DNA of 41,684 nt from assembly GCA_017451045.1 (NCBI GenBank), contig JAFSSK010000148.1:1-41684 (forward strand), in the 5' to 3' direction. The notes beneath the pieces are model-generated. The model saw only the letters and a list, made by a program, of their open reading frames with translations, did no database searches and was not told where the DNA came from. This DNA is from Clostridia bacterium. Its GTDB lineage: Bacteria > Bacillota > Clostridia > Oscillospirales > CAG-272. Positions within the stretch are counted from its first letter, which is position 1. Every line of letters starts with the position of its first letter. Made by a program: the position numbers and the translations under genes. Below are positions 34,161-41,684 of this stretch, piece by piece.

Positions 34161-35660
34161 ATGTCAACGAAAAAGAATCAAGAACTGTTTGCAGGTCTCC
34201 CTCCGTATTCAAACGGACAAGTGTCCGAAAAAACATTCAACGGTGGATACGGCCTTTGCGACAGCCGCGTCATCGAGAATCCGGATGACACGGGCGCGTT
34301 CAAAAACGGCGAGAAGATGAGCGGAGACGAATTCCGAGACAGGATCGAATCGGGACTCACTTTCAGGTCGTTCGCCTACTCCCCGACGGGGTCTGTCCGC
34401 TTGGTCTATTTGCACAACAACCGCATGGTCCTTGCTGATTACGAAAACGGGACCGTCAGCACGTCTTTCCTGGATATGTACTGCCCCGGGGACGCTAAGC
34501 CGGAACTGGTAAGAGTCGTCACGGGCACTGACCGCGAAGCATTTTTGCAGTATATAGGCGCCCTTGAAAAAGGCGGATTCAGGCAGACGGGTCGCAGTGA
34601 ACTGGAGAACAACCTGTTCTTAGAATATGAAAAAGACGGCCGTCTTATCGAATGCGAGTTTTTCGGGAATACCAAAAAGGCGGTCTTCATCGACGACCCC
34701 TGCAGCTGCCCGCTGGACCGCATCGGCTATGAAGCGGATCCGAGCGTCTGCGTGGAATGGTTCCAGTACGGCCTGAATCACAGAAGAATGGTCTCAGGAT
34801 TCACCTGCGACTGCGGCATGTGCTACGTGTTAAGACTTAGCGACAACTCGCTTGTCGTGGTCGACGGAGGCGAGGTCGAACAGATCACTGCAAGGACCGC
34901 CGAAGGGCTCTGGAATCTCATGTGCCGCATCACCGCCACACCGGCAGACGGGAAGATCCGCATAGCCGCCTGGTACTGCACCCACGCGCACAACGACCAC
35001 GCGGAAATGTTCGCGTTCCTTTTGAAGCAGCATCATGAGCAGCTGGAGCTGGAAAGAGTTCTCTTCAACTATCCGGACCCGGCGGAGACCTATATCGTCC
35101 CGCAGTTGTACCACGTCATCAACCGCATCCGGGAATACTATCCGGACGTTCTGTTCCGCAAGCTGCACACGGGAGACAGGATCAGACTTGCCGGCGAACA
35201 CCTGACCGTCCTGCAGTCCCATGAAGCCGGATACGGCGCCGAAGGGTCCCCCTTCACCGGTCATATGAACGACACCTCGACCGTTCTGAAAGTCGAGTCA
35301 GGCCCCTGCTCGCTGCTGCTGCTCGGCGACATTGACCAGGCTGCCGAAAAAGTCCTGCTGGAGAATTACACCGAGAAAGCGCTGCATGCGAACGTCGTTC
35401 AGGCCGCGCACCATGTATTCAATTTCCTGATCTCGCTGTACGACGTGGTCCATGCGGACTACTGCTTCGTTCCGCAGAATCCCTCTCAGCGCTACGGCGG
35501 CGACAGATTCAAGTTCGCGCAGATCGCCAAAACGGTCCCCTACCATCATTTCCTGTTCGCGGGAGCAGGGACCGACGGCCTGAAGATCGAAAACGGCGGC
35601 TTAAGCCATTATTTCCATCAGCCCCTCATAGCCGATCTGTATGACGGCTCAAGACCCTGA
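34161..35660 (+). CDS. MBL-fold metallohydrolase-like protein with uncharacterised N-terminal half (paralog A)
   Basis: The 499-residue protein has an N-terminal half (about 1-205) that I do not recognise and a C-terminal metallo-beta-lactamase fold. The metal motif is THAHNDH (H275, H277, D279, H280). It is followed by NDTS (370-373), LGD (D390) and a His pair H417-H418. This layout resembles the ComEC-type MBL domain (HxHxDH ... NDxS ... GD ... HH). A motif CDCGMC (216-221) opens the MBL domain. No signal peptide or membrane segment is visible. The SD AAAGGAAC precedes the ATG. The next gene is a full-length paralog. The substrate is unknown. Confidence 0.8.
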   Translation: MSTKKNQELFAGLPPYSNGQVSEKTFNGGYGLCDSRVIENPDDTGAFKNGEKMSGDEFRDRIESGLTFRSFAYSPTGSVRLVYLHNNRMVLADYENGTVSTSFLDMYCPGDAKPELVRVVTGTDREAFLQYIGALEKGGFRQTGRSELENNLFLEYEKDGRLIECEFFGNTKKAVFIDDPCSCPLDRIGYEADPSVCVEWFQYGLNHRRMVSGFTCDCGMCYVLRLSDNSLVVVDGGEVEQITARTAEGLWNLMCRITATPADGKIRIAAWYCTHAHNDHAEMFAFLLKQHHEQLELERVLFNYPDPAETYIVPQLYHVINRIREYYPDVLFRKLHTGDRIRLAGEHLTVLQSHEAGYGAEGSPFTGHMNDTSTVLKVESGPCSLLLLGDIDQAAEKVLLENYTEKALHANVVQAAHHVFNFLISLYDVVHADYCFVPQNPSQRYGGDRFKFAQIAKTVPYHHFLFAGAGTDGLKIENGGLSHYFHQPLIADLYDGSRP

Positions 35661-35698
35661 CGGAACAATCCGATTCTTTTCGCAGAATGGAGATTATT

Positions 35699-37201
35699 AT
35701 GACAGTATCATTTGACACGGAAAAAGAACTGCTGCAGGGACTTCCCATGTATCCGGACGGGATAGTCAGCCCCACTGTCGTAAGCGGCGGCCAGGGCCTC
35801 AGAGACGGACGCGCCATAGACGACCCGGACGACATGGGGCCTTTCAAAGACGGAGAAACCATTTCGGACGACACGCTTCGGGACAGGATCCTGCAAACGC
35901 AGGCCTCCCTCTTCTACTCGGAGGAGGGATGCGTCAGCCTGCGGTATTTCCACAACCAGCGTACCGTATTCGTAAAAGTCGATCACGGCGTGGTCCACGC
36001 GTTTTTCCAGGATGATTTCGTCAAGGAGGACGAACGCGTCGAACTGGTCAGGACCGTCACAGAAACAGGCCTTCTTTCTTTCTTGGATTATATAGACAGC
36101 CTGAAAGAACTCGGGTTCGAACTCGTTTTCGAACGCGACCTGGAGAACAACTGCTTCAGGGAGTTCAGAGTGAACGGTCATCTTGTCCAGTGCATCTTCA
36201 ACGGCAACACGCGGACAGCTCATTTCATCGAGGATCACGAAAGCGTTGCGGTGAAAGACTTCGGAAATGAGAGCGTCGGGCCTGACGCGCCGGAAATCTA
36301 TCAGCTCATGACGCCGTACGGCAGGATGGTCGTCGGGTATTCCTGCGACTGCGGTATGTGCTATGTCATCAAGTTGTCGGACAAATCGCTGTTCATCATA
36401 GACGGCTTTGAGGTCGAACAGATCACGAAACGGATAACCGACTACACCATCGGCCTGCTCCGCAAACTGGCGGGCGTCAGAAAGGGTGAAAAGATCCGCA
36501 TCGCGGGCTGGCTCTGCACGCACCCCCACGACGATCACTACGACCTGTTCGCCCATCTGATCCGTCTGTATCACGACGAGATCGACCTCGAGCGCGTCAT
36601 GTTCAATTTCCCGGACACGAATCTGATCGAACTGCTGCCGCAGACATACATCGTGATCAACAGGATCCGCAAATACTATCCGAACGTCACTTACCGCAAG
36701 CTGCACGCCGGAGACCTGTTCACGATCGGAGGCGCCACCATCGATATCATTTACAGCCATGAACTCGGCATGGGTCCGTCCGGCTACGAGCCGCGTCAGA
36801 ACACGAACGACACGTCTCTCGTCACAAAGATCACCCTGGGCGGCGTTAAGTTCATGTGCCTCGGGGACACGGACACCAACACAGAAACGATCACGATGAA
36901 GAACCTGGGTGAGTCATCCCTTCACGCGGATATCGTCACGGCCTCCCACCATCTCATCAACAAACTGGAGCACTTCTATGACGTCATCCACGCGACGTAC
37001 TGCCTGGTCCCGAAGCACGACCGGTGTCAGCAGCCGGGCGTCGTAGACGAGGAATACCTTCAGATCACAAGGACCGTCCGCCGCGATCACTTCTTCTTCG
37101 CCGGAAACGGAACGGACGGTTTCAGATGCGAGGACGGAAAGATCACGCATATCCTTCACGATCCTTTGATCGCGCACCTGTACGACGGAACGCTCGTCTG
37201 A
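35699..37201 (+). CDS. MBL-fold metallohydrolase-like protein with uncharacterised N-terminal half (paralog B)
   Basis: I start at the ATG at 35699 after the SD TGGAGA, not the ATG at 35687, which is part of that SD. The 500-residue product aligns with paralog A without gaps over about the first 420 residues. All key residues share the same numbers: CDCGMC at 216-221, THPHDDH with H275/H277/D279/H280, NDTS at 370-373, D390 in LGDTD and H417-H418. Both begin with a GLP-x-Y-x(2)-G pattern and a PDD-x-G-x-FK-x-GE segment. A tandem duplication retained with all catalytic residues suggests two related substrates or a heterodimer; neither is demonstrated. Confidence 0.8.
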   Translation: MTVSFDTEKELLQGLPMYPDGIVSPTVVSGGQGLRDGRAIDDPDDMGPFKDGETISDDTLRDRILQTQASLFYSEEGCVSLRYFHNQRTVFVKVDHGVVHAFFQDDFVKEDERVELVRTVTETGLLSFLDYIDSLKELGFELVFERDLENNCFREFRVNGHLVQCIFNGNTRTAHFIEDHESVAVKDFGNESVGPDAPEIYQLMTPYGRMVVGYSCDCGMCYVIKLSDKSLFIIDGFEVEQITKRITDYTIGLLRKLAGVRKGEKIRIAGWLCTHPHDDHYDLFAHLIRLYHDEIDLERVMFNFPDTNLIELLPQTYIVINRIRKYYPNVTYRKLHAGDLFTIGGATIDIIYSHELGMGPSGYEPRQNTNDTSLVTKITLGGVKFMCLGDTDTNTETITMKNLGESSLHADIVTASHHLINKLEHFYDVIHATYCLVPKHDRCQQPGVVDEEYLQITRTVRRDHFFFAGNGTDGFRCEDGKITHILHDPLIAHLYDGTLV

Positions 37202-37215
37202 AGCCTGACCAATAC

Positions 37216-37258
37216 AAGATGCCCGCCTGCAGCATGCAGACGGGCATCTTATTCTGTT
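37216..37258. terminator. Bidirectional terminator between the MBL pair and the EF-G-like gene
   Basis: Stem AAGATGCCCG (37216-37225) / CGGGCATCTT (37241-37250), one mismatch, then inner stem CTGCA/TGCAG with a three-base loop, followed by ATTCTGTTGT. It lies between convergent genes. Confidence 0.85.
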
Positions 37259-37271
37259 GTCTCAGTCCTTA

Positions 37272-39326
37272 TCAGGCCTGGGACTTTTTGTATTCGTCAA
37301 CCACTTTCTGAGCGATGGCGGCAGGAACCACATCATAGCCTGTCACCTCGAACTCCATGGAGCCGAGACCTTTCGTCATCGCGCGGAGCGTGATCGGATA
37401 CTTGACGGTTTCCGATTTCGGAATGGTGGCATGCACGGTCGTGTATCCGCTCTTGTCCGGAACGGGATCCATGCCCATAACGGTACCGCGGCGGGTATTC
37501 AGATCGCCCATGACGTCGCCGACCAGAGAATCGGGGATCGTGATATCCAGGTTGCCGACCGGTTCAAGCAGCACGGGGCCGGCTTTTTCAAGGCATTCCT
37601 TGTAAGCCAGCTGAGCAGCTGTCTTGAAGGAGATTTCATCCGAGTCGACCGGATGGTAGGAACCGTCGTGCAGATCTGCTGCCAGGCACATCATCGGGTA
37701 GCCTGCGGCGCCTTTTGCCATCGCTTCCAGCAAGCCCTTTTCGACAGCGGGGTTGAAGTTCTTCGGCACAACGCCGCCGACGACGGAAACGCTGAACTGC
37801 AGGCCTTCGCCTTCTCCGGGAGAAAATTTGATCCAGACATCGCCGAACTGCCCGGAACCGCCGTTCTGCTTCTTGTGACGTCCGTGGATATCCACCGTCT
37901 TCGTAATCTTCTCTTTGTACGGGATGGCAGGCGTGTCGTATTTGACGTTGACGCCGAAGCGGGCTTTCATCTTTGCGACCAGCACGGCCAGATGGATGTC
38001 GCCCTGCCCCGAGATCAGCATCTGCTTTGTCTCGGAGTTGTTTTCATATTTCAGTGTCAGATCCTCTTCCAGCATCTTGGCGATACTCTGGGAGATCTTG
38101 CTTTCATCTGCTGCAGACGCAGGGATGATCGCCTGTGTCAGGTAAGGCGTCGGATAAACGATCTTGGAATACTTGACCGGCGTGTTGGCGTACAGGGTGT
38201 CGTTCGTATTGGTGTTGACCAGTTTCGCGACCATACCGATATCGCCGCAGCACAGTTCGTCCACTTCAGTCTGCTTCTTGCCCTTGACGACGTAGATGTG
38301 AGCCAGTTTCTCAACGGCATCCGTCGTTGCGTTGCGGAGCGCCATGTCGCGGGTGACTTTACCCTGCATGACCTTGAAGAAAGACATCTTTCCGACGAAC
38401 GGGTCCGCGACCGTCTTGAACACGAAGATGGAAGGATCTCCGTTGACGTTGACGGCGACCTTTTTGCCTTCCGCGTCCGTCAGCTTGCCGGTGGCGGGGT
38501 TCGGGAAGGAGTCGATCATGGCATCCATCAGAGCCATAACGCCCCAGAGGTTCGTGGCTGCGCCGCAGTAGACCGGCACGATGGATCCGTCAAGGCTTCC
38601 GTCGTGGATAGCTTTGACTTTTTCCTCTTTAGTGATCTCTTCCTCTGCGAAGTACTTTTCCATCAGTTCCTCGGATGTTCCTGCAAGCGCTTCGTTCAGA
38701 GAATCGGTGTATTCGGCCGCGATATTCTTCATGGCGTCGTCGAGCTCGATGACAGACCGTTTGCCTTTCGCATCGTATGCGTAAGCGTTCATGTCGATCA
38801 GGTTGATCAGCTTGAAATCACTTCCGTTGATGACCGGCAGCGAGACCGGGCATACGGCCGTTCCGAATTTTTCATGCAGATCTGCGAAAACGGCAGAGAA
38901 ATTGGCGTCGGGATCGTCGCACTTGTTGATGAAGAACGCGATCGGAAGACCTGCAGCCTTGGACTGCTCCCACGCGAGCTGTGTGCCGACCTTTACGCCG
39001 GCTTTCGCGTCTACGACGATGACTGCGCATCCGGCGACCTTCTCGACCTGCAGCTGCTCGCCGACGAAATCGAGTTCTCCGGGAGCATCCAGAACGTTGA
39101 TCTTATAGTCTCTGTAGCTGATAGGCGCAATCGAGGTGGACAAAGAAATCTTGCGGGCAATTTCTTCCGGATCGTAATCGCAGACGGTGTTTCCGTCAAC
39201 GATCTTACCCAGACGGTCTGTGCCGCCTGTTGTGAATAACATGGCCTCGGTTAAAGATGTCTTACCGGAGCCGCTGTGCCCGAGCAAGGCTACGTTCCTG
39301 ATTTTGCTTGTGTCAATGGTTGCCAT
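37272..39326 (-). CDS. Elongation factor G-like translational GTPase
   Basis: The 684-residue protein has the five-domain EF-G layout, with domain IV (about 460-590) and a C-terminal domain (TLRAMTKGLGSMEFEVTGYD). It differs from FusA in its GTPase motifs. G1 is GHSGSGKT (16-23), not AHIDAGKT. G3 is DAPGELDF (80-87), where the catalytic His of DTPGHVDF is Glu. G4 NKCD (134-137) is intact. This matches the diverged EF-G-like group of Clostridia, whose role is not the main elongation factor; GTP hydrolysis may be slow or altered. The SD GGAAGGA precedes the ATG. It is monocistronic with its own promoter; a true fusA would be elsewhere. Confidence 0.9.
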   Translation of the reverse strand: MATIDTSKIRNVALLGHSGSGKTSLTEAMLFTTGGTDRLGKIVDGNTVCDYDPEEIARKISLSTSIAPISYRDYKINVLDAPGELDFVGEQLQVEKVAGCAVIVVDAKAGVKVGTQLAWEQSKAAGLPIAFFINKCDDPDANFSAVFADLHEKFGTAVCPVSLPVINGSDFKLINLIDMNAYAYDAKGKRSVIELDDAMKNIAAEYTDSLNEALAGTSEELMEKYFAEEEITKEEKVKAIHDGSLDGSIVPVYCGAATNLWGVMALMDAMIDSFPNPATGKLTDAEGKKVAVNVNGDPSIFVFKTVADPFVGKMSFFKVMQGKVTRDMALRNATTDAVEKLAHIYVVKGKKQTEVDELCCGDIGMVAKLVNTNTNDTLYANTPVKYSKIVYPTPYLTQAIIPASAADESKISQSIAKMLEEDLTLKYENNSETKQMLISGQGDIHLAVLVAKMKARFGVNVKYDTPAIPYKEKITKTVDIHGRHKKQNGGSGQFGDVWIKFSPGEGEGLQFSVSVVGGVVPKNFNPAVEKGLLEAMAKGAAGYPMMCLAADLHDGSYHPVDSDEISFKTAAQLAYKECLEKAGPVLLEPVGNLDITIPDSLVGDVMGDLNTRRGTVMGMDPVPDKSGYTTVHATIPKSETVKYPITLRAMTKGLGSMEFEVTGYDVVPAAIAQKVVDEYKKSQA

Positions 39327-39396
39327 TTTTTTCCTTCCCGTATCATTTAAGATACATTTATCTGTTATTTTATTTTCTTAAAACACTATTTTCTTT

Positions 39397-39424
39397 ATTA
39401 TAGCAAAAAAACCGAAAAAATCAA
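39397..39424 (-). promoter_or_regulatory. Sigma-A promoter of the EF-G-like gene
   Basis: Minus strand: -35 TTGATT (39419-39424), a 16 bp spacer, -10 TATAAT (39397-39402). The leader of about 64 bases is A/T-rich and unstructured by eye. Confidence 0.75.
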
Positions 39425-39435
39425 TACTCAGTCTC

Positions 39436-39461
39436 AAAAAGCCACGGATCGCTCAGATCCG
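39436..39461 (-). terminator. Weak hairpin at the end of tatD
   Basis: Minus strand: CGGATC (39456-39461) pairs with GATCCG (39445-39450) around the tatD stop codon and is followed by TGGCTTTTTG. The stem is short and overlaps the stop codon, so termination may be inefficient. Confidence 0.45.
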
Positions 39462-40277
39462 CCCCTGCAGCGCAAAGAATTCTTTCGCGTTCTCTGCAGT
39501 CAGCTCAGCCATCTCCCGGAGCGTCGTGCCGTGGACCTGCGCCAGCGTCTCGCAGGTATAGGATAGCAGGCCCGAATGGTTGAGCTGGCCCCGGAACGGA
39601 TGAGGCGCCAGGTATGGACAGTCCGTTTCGATCAGCAGCCTGTCCTTCGGGACGGCCGCCGCAGCCAGCCGCACCTTCTCCGCGTTGGTGAAGGTCACAG
39701 AGCCGGAAAAGGAGACGTACCACCCGATCCTGACTAGGTCTTTTGCCAGTTCCCTGCTGCCGCTGAAGCTGTGGAAAACGCCCTTCACTTCCGGATACTG
39801 CCGGACGATCTCCCAGATGTCTCCGTGCGCCTCCCTGTCATGGATGATGACGGGCAGGCGAAGCCTTCTGGCCAGTTCCAGCTGCCGGCGAAGGAAATCT
39901 TTCTGCTTTTCTTTGTCCATCGGGATCGTCCCGTACCATTCGTAATGGTAATCCAGACCGATCTCGCCGATCGCGACGATCTTTTGGGCGCCCTGCCTGT
40001 CGGTCTCGATCAGCGAAGCGATCTCTTCAAGGTAAGGCTGCGGATCGTCGCCAAGATAATGGCAGTCTTCCGGATGGATTCCGACGGCTGCGAACATCTG
40101 CTGATATCTTTCAGCCTGCGAAAGCACCTGGCGGTTGGTATCCGGATTCGTCCCGACGTTGACTATCCCGCTGACGTTTTCGGAAAACAGTTTCGTCAAA
40201 AGCGCTTCTGCCCCGCCGGGAAGCTGGTCAAACTTTTTGTCGTTATAGTGCGCGTGAGAATCAAAGCAGCGCATCAT
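39453..40277 (-). CDS. tatD: TatD family metal-dependent hydrolase
   Basis: TatD proteins are TIM-barrel metal-dependent nucleases (3'-5' exonuclease activity is reported for E. coli TatD). Firmicute members next to metG are usually named YabD/YcfH type. The 274-residue product has metal ligands in FDSHAHYND, Glu in GEIGLDYHYE, His in VIIHDREAHGD, His in GVFHSFSG and Asp in IETDCPYLAPHPFRG. The start is one of two adjacent ATGs (40277 or 40274), six or nine bases past metG, with GAGAGGA as a distant SD. The metG-tatD order is the usual Firmicute one. Confidence 0.94.
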   Translation of the reverse strand: MMRCFDSHAHYNDKKFDQLPGGAEALLTKLFSENVSGIVNVGTNPDTNRQVLSQAERYQQMFAAVGIHPEDCHYLGDDPQPYLEEIASLIETDRQGAQKIVAIGEIGLDYHYEWYGTIPMDKEKQKDFLRRQLELARRLRLPVIIHDREAHGDIWEIVRQYPEVKGVFHSFSGSRELAKDLVRIGWYVSFSGSVTFTNAEKVRLAAAAVPKDRLLIETDCPYLAPHPFRGQLNHSGLLSYTCETLAQVHGTTLREMAELTAENAKEFFALQGRI

Positions 40278-40283
40278 AAGAAC

Positions 40284-41684
40284 TCAGCGGATCCTCTCTC
40301 CCAGCGGCGTATCGTCCGCCAGGAAAATGACGCGGACGGTCTCTTCGCCGGACGCCAGGATCATCCCGTTGCTTTCGACGCCGCACAGCACTGCCGGGCG
40401 GAGGTTCGCGACGACCGCGATCTTCTTTCCGACAAGATTGTCGGGCGTATACCATTTTGCGATCCCAGACACGACCTGCCGCTTCTCGTAGCCGAGATCA
40501 AGCTGCAGCTTCAGCAGCTTCTTGGCCTTCGGCACGGGTTCGCAGGCAATGATCTGCGCCGTGCGCAGCTCGACCTTCATGAAATCGTCGATGCCGATCT
40601 GGGCGATCCCTTCCGGCTTCTGGGGTTCCTTTTCCTGCTTTGCCTGCTCCTGCTGGGCAGCCATTTTAGCTTCCAGCTCTGCCATTTTCTGCGCTTCGTC
40701 GATCCGGCTGAACAGCACCCGGCTGTCCCCGACAGCGTCCCCCGGCGTCATGCCGTCGACGCACTCATCTTTCAGGAAGGTGTCGAACAGGATTGCCGGC
40801 GCCTTGACGCCGGATCTCTTCTGCTCTTCGAGCGAATCCAGTATATCCTTGCAGTTCAGCTGTCTGATGATCTCTTCCGCGGATTCGGGGATCAGCGGAT
40901 GCAACAGGACGGCAGCCCACCGGATGGCGGACAGCAGCCTGTAAAGGACCGTGCCGAGACGGGCGGCGGAACCGGGATCCTTGGCCAGCACCCAAGGCTT
41001 CGTCTCGTCAATGTATTTGTTGCTCCTGTCCAGCAGCGCCACGATCTCGGATACCGCGTCCGCCACATGGTACGTATCCATGTTGGCGACGAATCCGTCC
41101 CGGGCTTTGATACATGCCTTCCTGATCTCTTCATCCAAAGGCTGCGGATCTGCAGGCTTTTGAACGATCTTGTCGAAGTATTTCTTCTGCATGTCGAGCG
41201 TCCGCTTGACCAGGTTGCCCAGATTGTTGACCAGATCCGTGTTGTACCGCTTGATGACGTTCTCGTAGGTGATGGATCCGTCCGAGTTGTAAGGCATCTC
41301 CGCGAGCGCATAGTACCGCACGCCGTCCACGCCGAAATGGTCGGCCAGCTCGTCCGCATAGATGACGTTCCCGCGGGACTTGGACATCTTGTCCACGCCG
41401 AAATTGAACCAGGGATGTCCGAACACTTTCTTGGGAAGCGGCAGATCCAGCGCCATCAGAAAGATCGGCCAGTAGATCGTATGGAACCGGAGGATGTCCT
41501 TGCCGATGATGTGGACGTCGCACGGCCAGTACTTTTTGAAATGCTCGGACTGTTCCTCATAGGATTTGTCCGGATCGTATCCGAGCGCCGTGATATAGTT
41601 GGACAGCGCGTCGATCCATACGTAAATGACGTGCTTGGGGTCAAACGTTCCGATCCCCCATTTGATGCTGGTCCGCGATACGCA
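40284..41684 (-). CDS. metG: Methionine--tRNA ligase, 5' end cut by the window edge
   Basis: MetG charges tRNA-Met. The open frame runs to the last base of the window on the minus strand (467 codons including stop), so the N-terminal Rossmann part with the HIGH motif is missing. Visible parts are IKWGIGTFDPKHVIYVWIDA, KDILRFHTIYWPIFLM, KMSKSRGN of the ATP site, and the anticodon-binding helical domain (WVLAKD region). A Lys/Gln-rich linker leads to a C-terminal Trbp111-like tRNA-binding domain (FMKVELRTAQIIACEPV onward), which makes this the longer, dimeric form. tatD follows directly in the same operon. The internal ATG at 41456 is not a start. Confidence 0.97.
   Translation of the reverse strand, partial: CVSRTSIKWGIGTFDPKHVIYVWIDALSNYITALGYDPDKSYEEQSEHFKKYWPCDVHIIGKDILRFHTIYWPIFLMALDLPLPKKVFGHPWFNFGVDKMSKSRGNVIYADELADHFGVDGVRYYALAEMPYNSDGSITYENVIKRYNTDLVNNLGNLVKRTLDMQKKYFDKIVQKPADPQPLDEEIRKACIKARDGFVANMDTYHVADAVSEIVALLDRSNKYIDETKPWVLAKDPGSAARLGTVLYRLLSAIRWAAVLLHPLIPESAEEIIRQLNCKDILDSLEEQKRSGVKAPAILFDTFLKDECVDGMTPGDAVGDSRVLFSRIDEAQKMAELEAKMAAQQEQAKQEKEPQKPEGIAQIGIDDFMKVELRTAQIIACEPVPKAKKLLKLQLDLGYEKRQVVSGIAKWYTPDNLVGKKIAVVANLRPAVLCGVESNGMILASGEETVRVIFLADDTPLGERIR

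Noticed and set aside
37257..39239. 660-codon plus-strand open frame opposite the EF-G-like gene
   Set aside because: It is exactly antisense to a gene with clear family motifs, has no SD or promoter of its own, and its translation has the Arg/His/Asp-rich composition of a shadow frame.

Overview
The window looks like chromosomal core DNA of a Gram-positive, low-to-mid-GC lineage bacterium of the class Clostridia (Firmicutes), although the base composition here is fairly GC-rich by eye. The evidence is a large Bacillus/Clostridium-type SRP RNA with an Alu domain, a T-box leader before pheST, a CIRCE operator before groESL, a YnzC (DUF896) domain, DUF4364 and DUF3810 proteins, the MEP isoprenoid genes ispD/ispF, and strong sigma-A promoters with 16-17 bp spacers. 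I see no phage, transposon, CRISPR array or tRNA gene.

Layout. (1) Positions 1-4280, minus strand: SRP RNA, a sugar-isomerase-like TIM-barrel gene, dnaX, ybaB and recR, then a strong promoter and the leader of what is probably an rRNA operon leaving the left edge. The order scr-dnaX-ybaB-recR-rrn resembles the B. subtilis origin-proximal region. (2) 4347-6818, plus: a DUF3810 membrane metalloprotease-like gene and murA. (3) 6886-9860, minus: DUF4364 protein, a short GH31 glycosidase and a sigma-70-family factor in one tight operon. (4) 9894-11855, plus: homoserine dehydrogenase and a membrane protein of unknown function. (5) 12088-14184: groES-groEL under CIRCE. (6) 14234-15846: mgtE. (7) 15908-18818, minus: DUF2752 protein, a duplicated DUF1538 membrane protein and two PII-like proteins. 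(8) 18802-19254: a small DUF4190 membrane protein. (9) 19322-23080: T-box, pheS, pheT. (10) 23134-26928: a YnzC-TsaE fusion, tsaB, rpiB, ispD, ispF, rpe, mostly with 4-base overlaps. (11) 26989-30779, minus: response regulator, histidine kinase, HtrA protease. (12) 30796-37201, plus: ychF, trmB, a nitroreductase-like gene, truB and two tandem paralogous metallo-beta-lactamase-fold proteins. (13) 37272-39424, minus: an EF-G-like GTPase. (14) 39453-41684, minus: tatD and metG, the latter cut by the right edge.

Most of the window is translation, tRNA modification, cell-wall and stress-response housekeeping. The least explained parts are the DUF1538/PII-like/PII-like transporter-regulator cassette, the twin MBL-fold proteins with a conserved CDCGMC motif and an uncharacterised N-terminal half, the YnzC-TsaE fusion, the DUF4364-GH31-sigma operon, and the EF-G-like GTPase that has lost the catalytic His of the G3 motif. 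Start sites were moved from the longest reading frame to the codon with a Shine-Dalgarno (SD) sequence where the sequence supported it.
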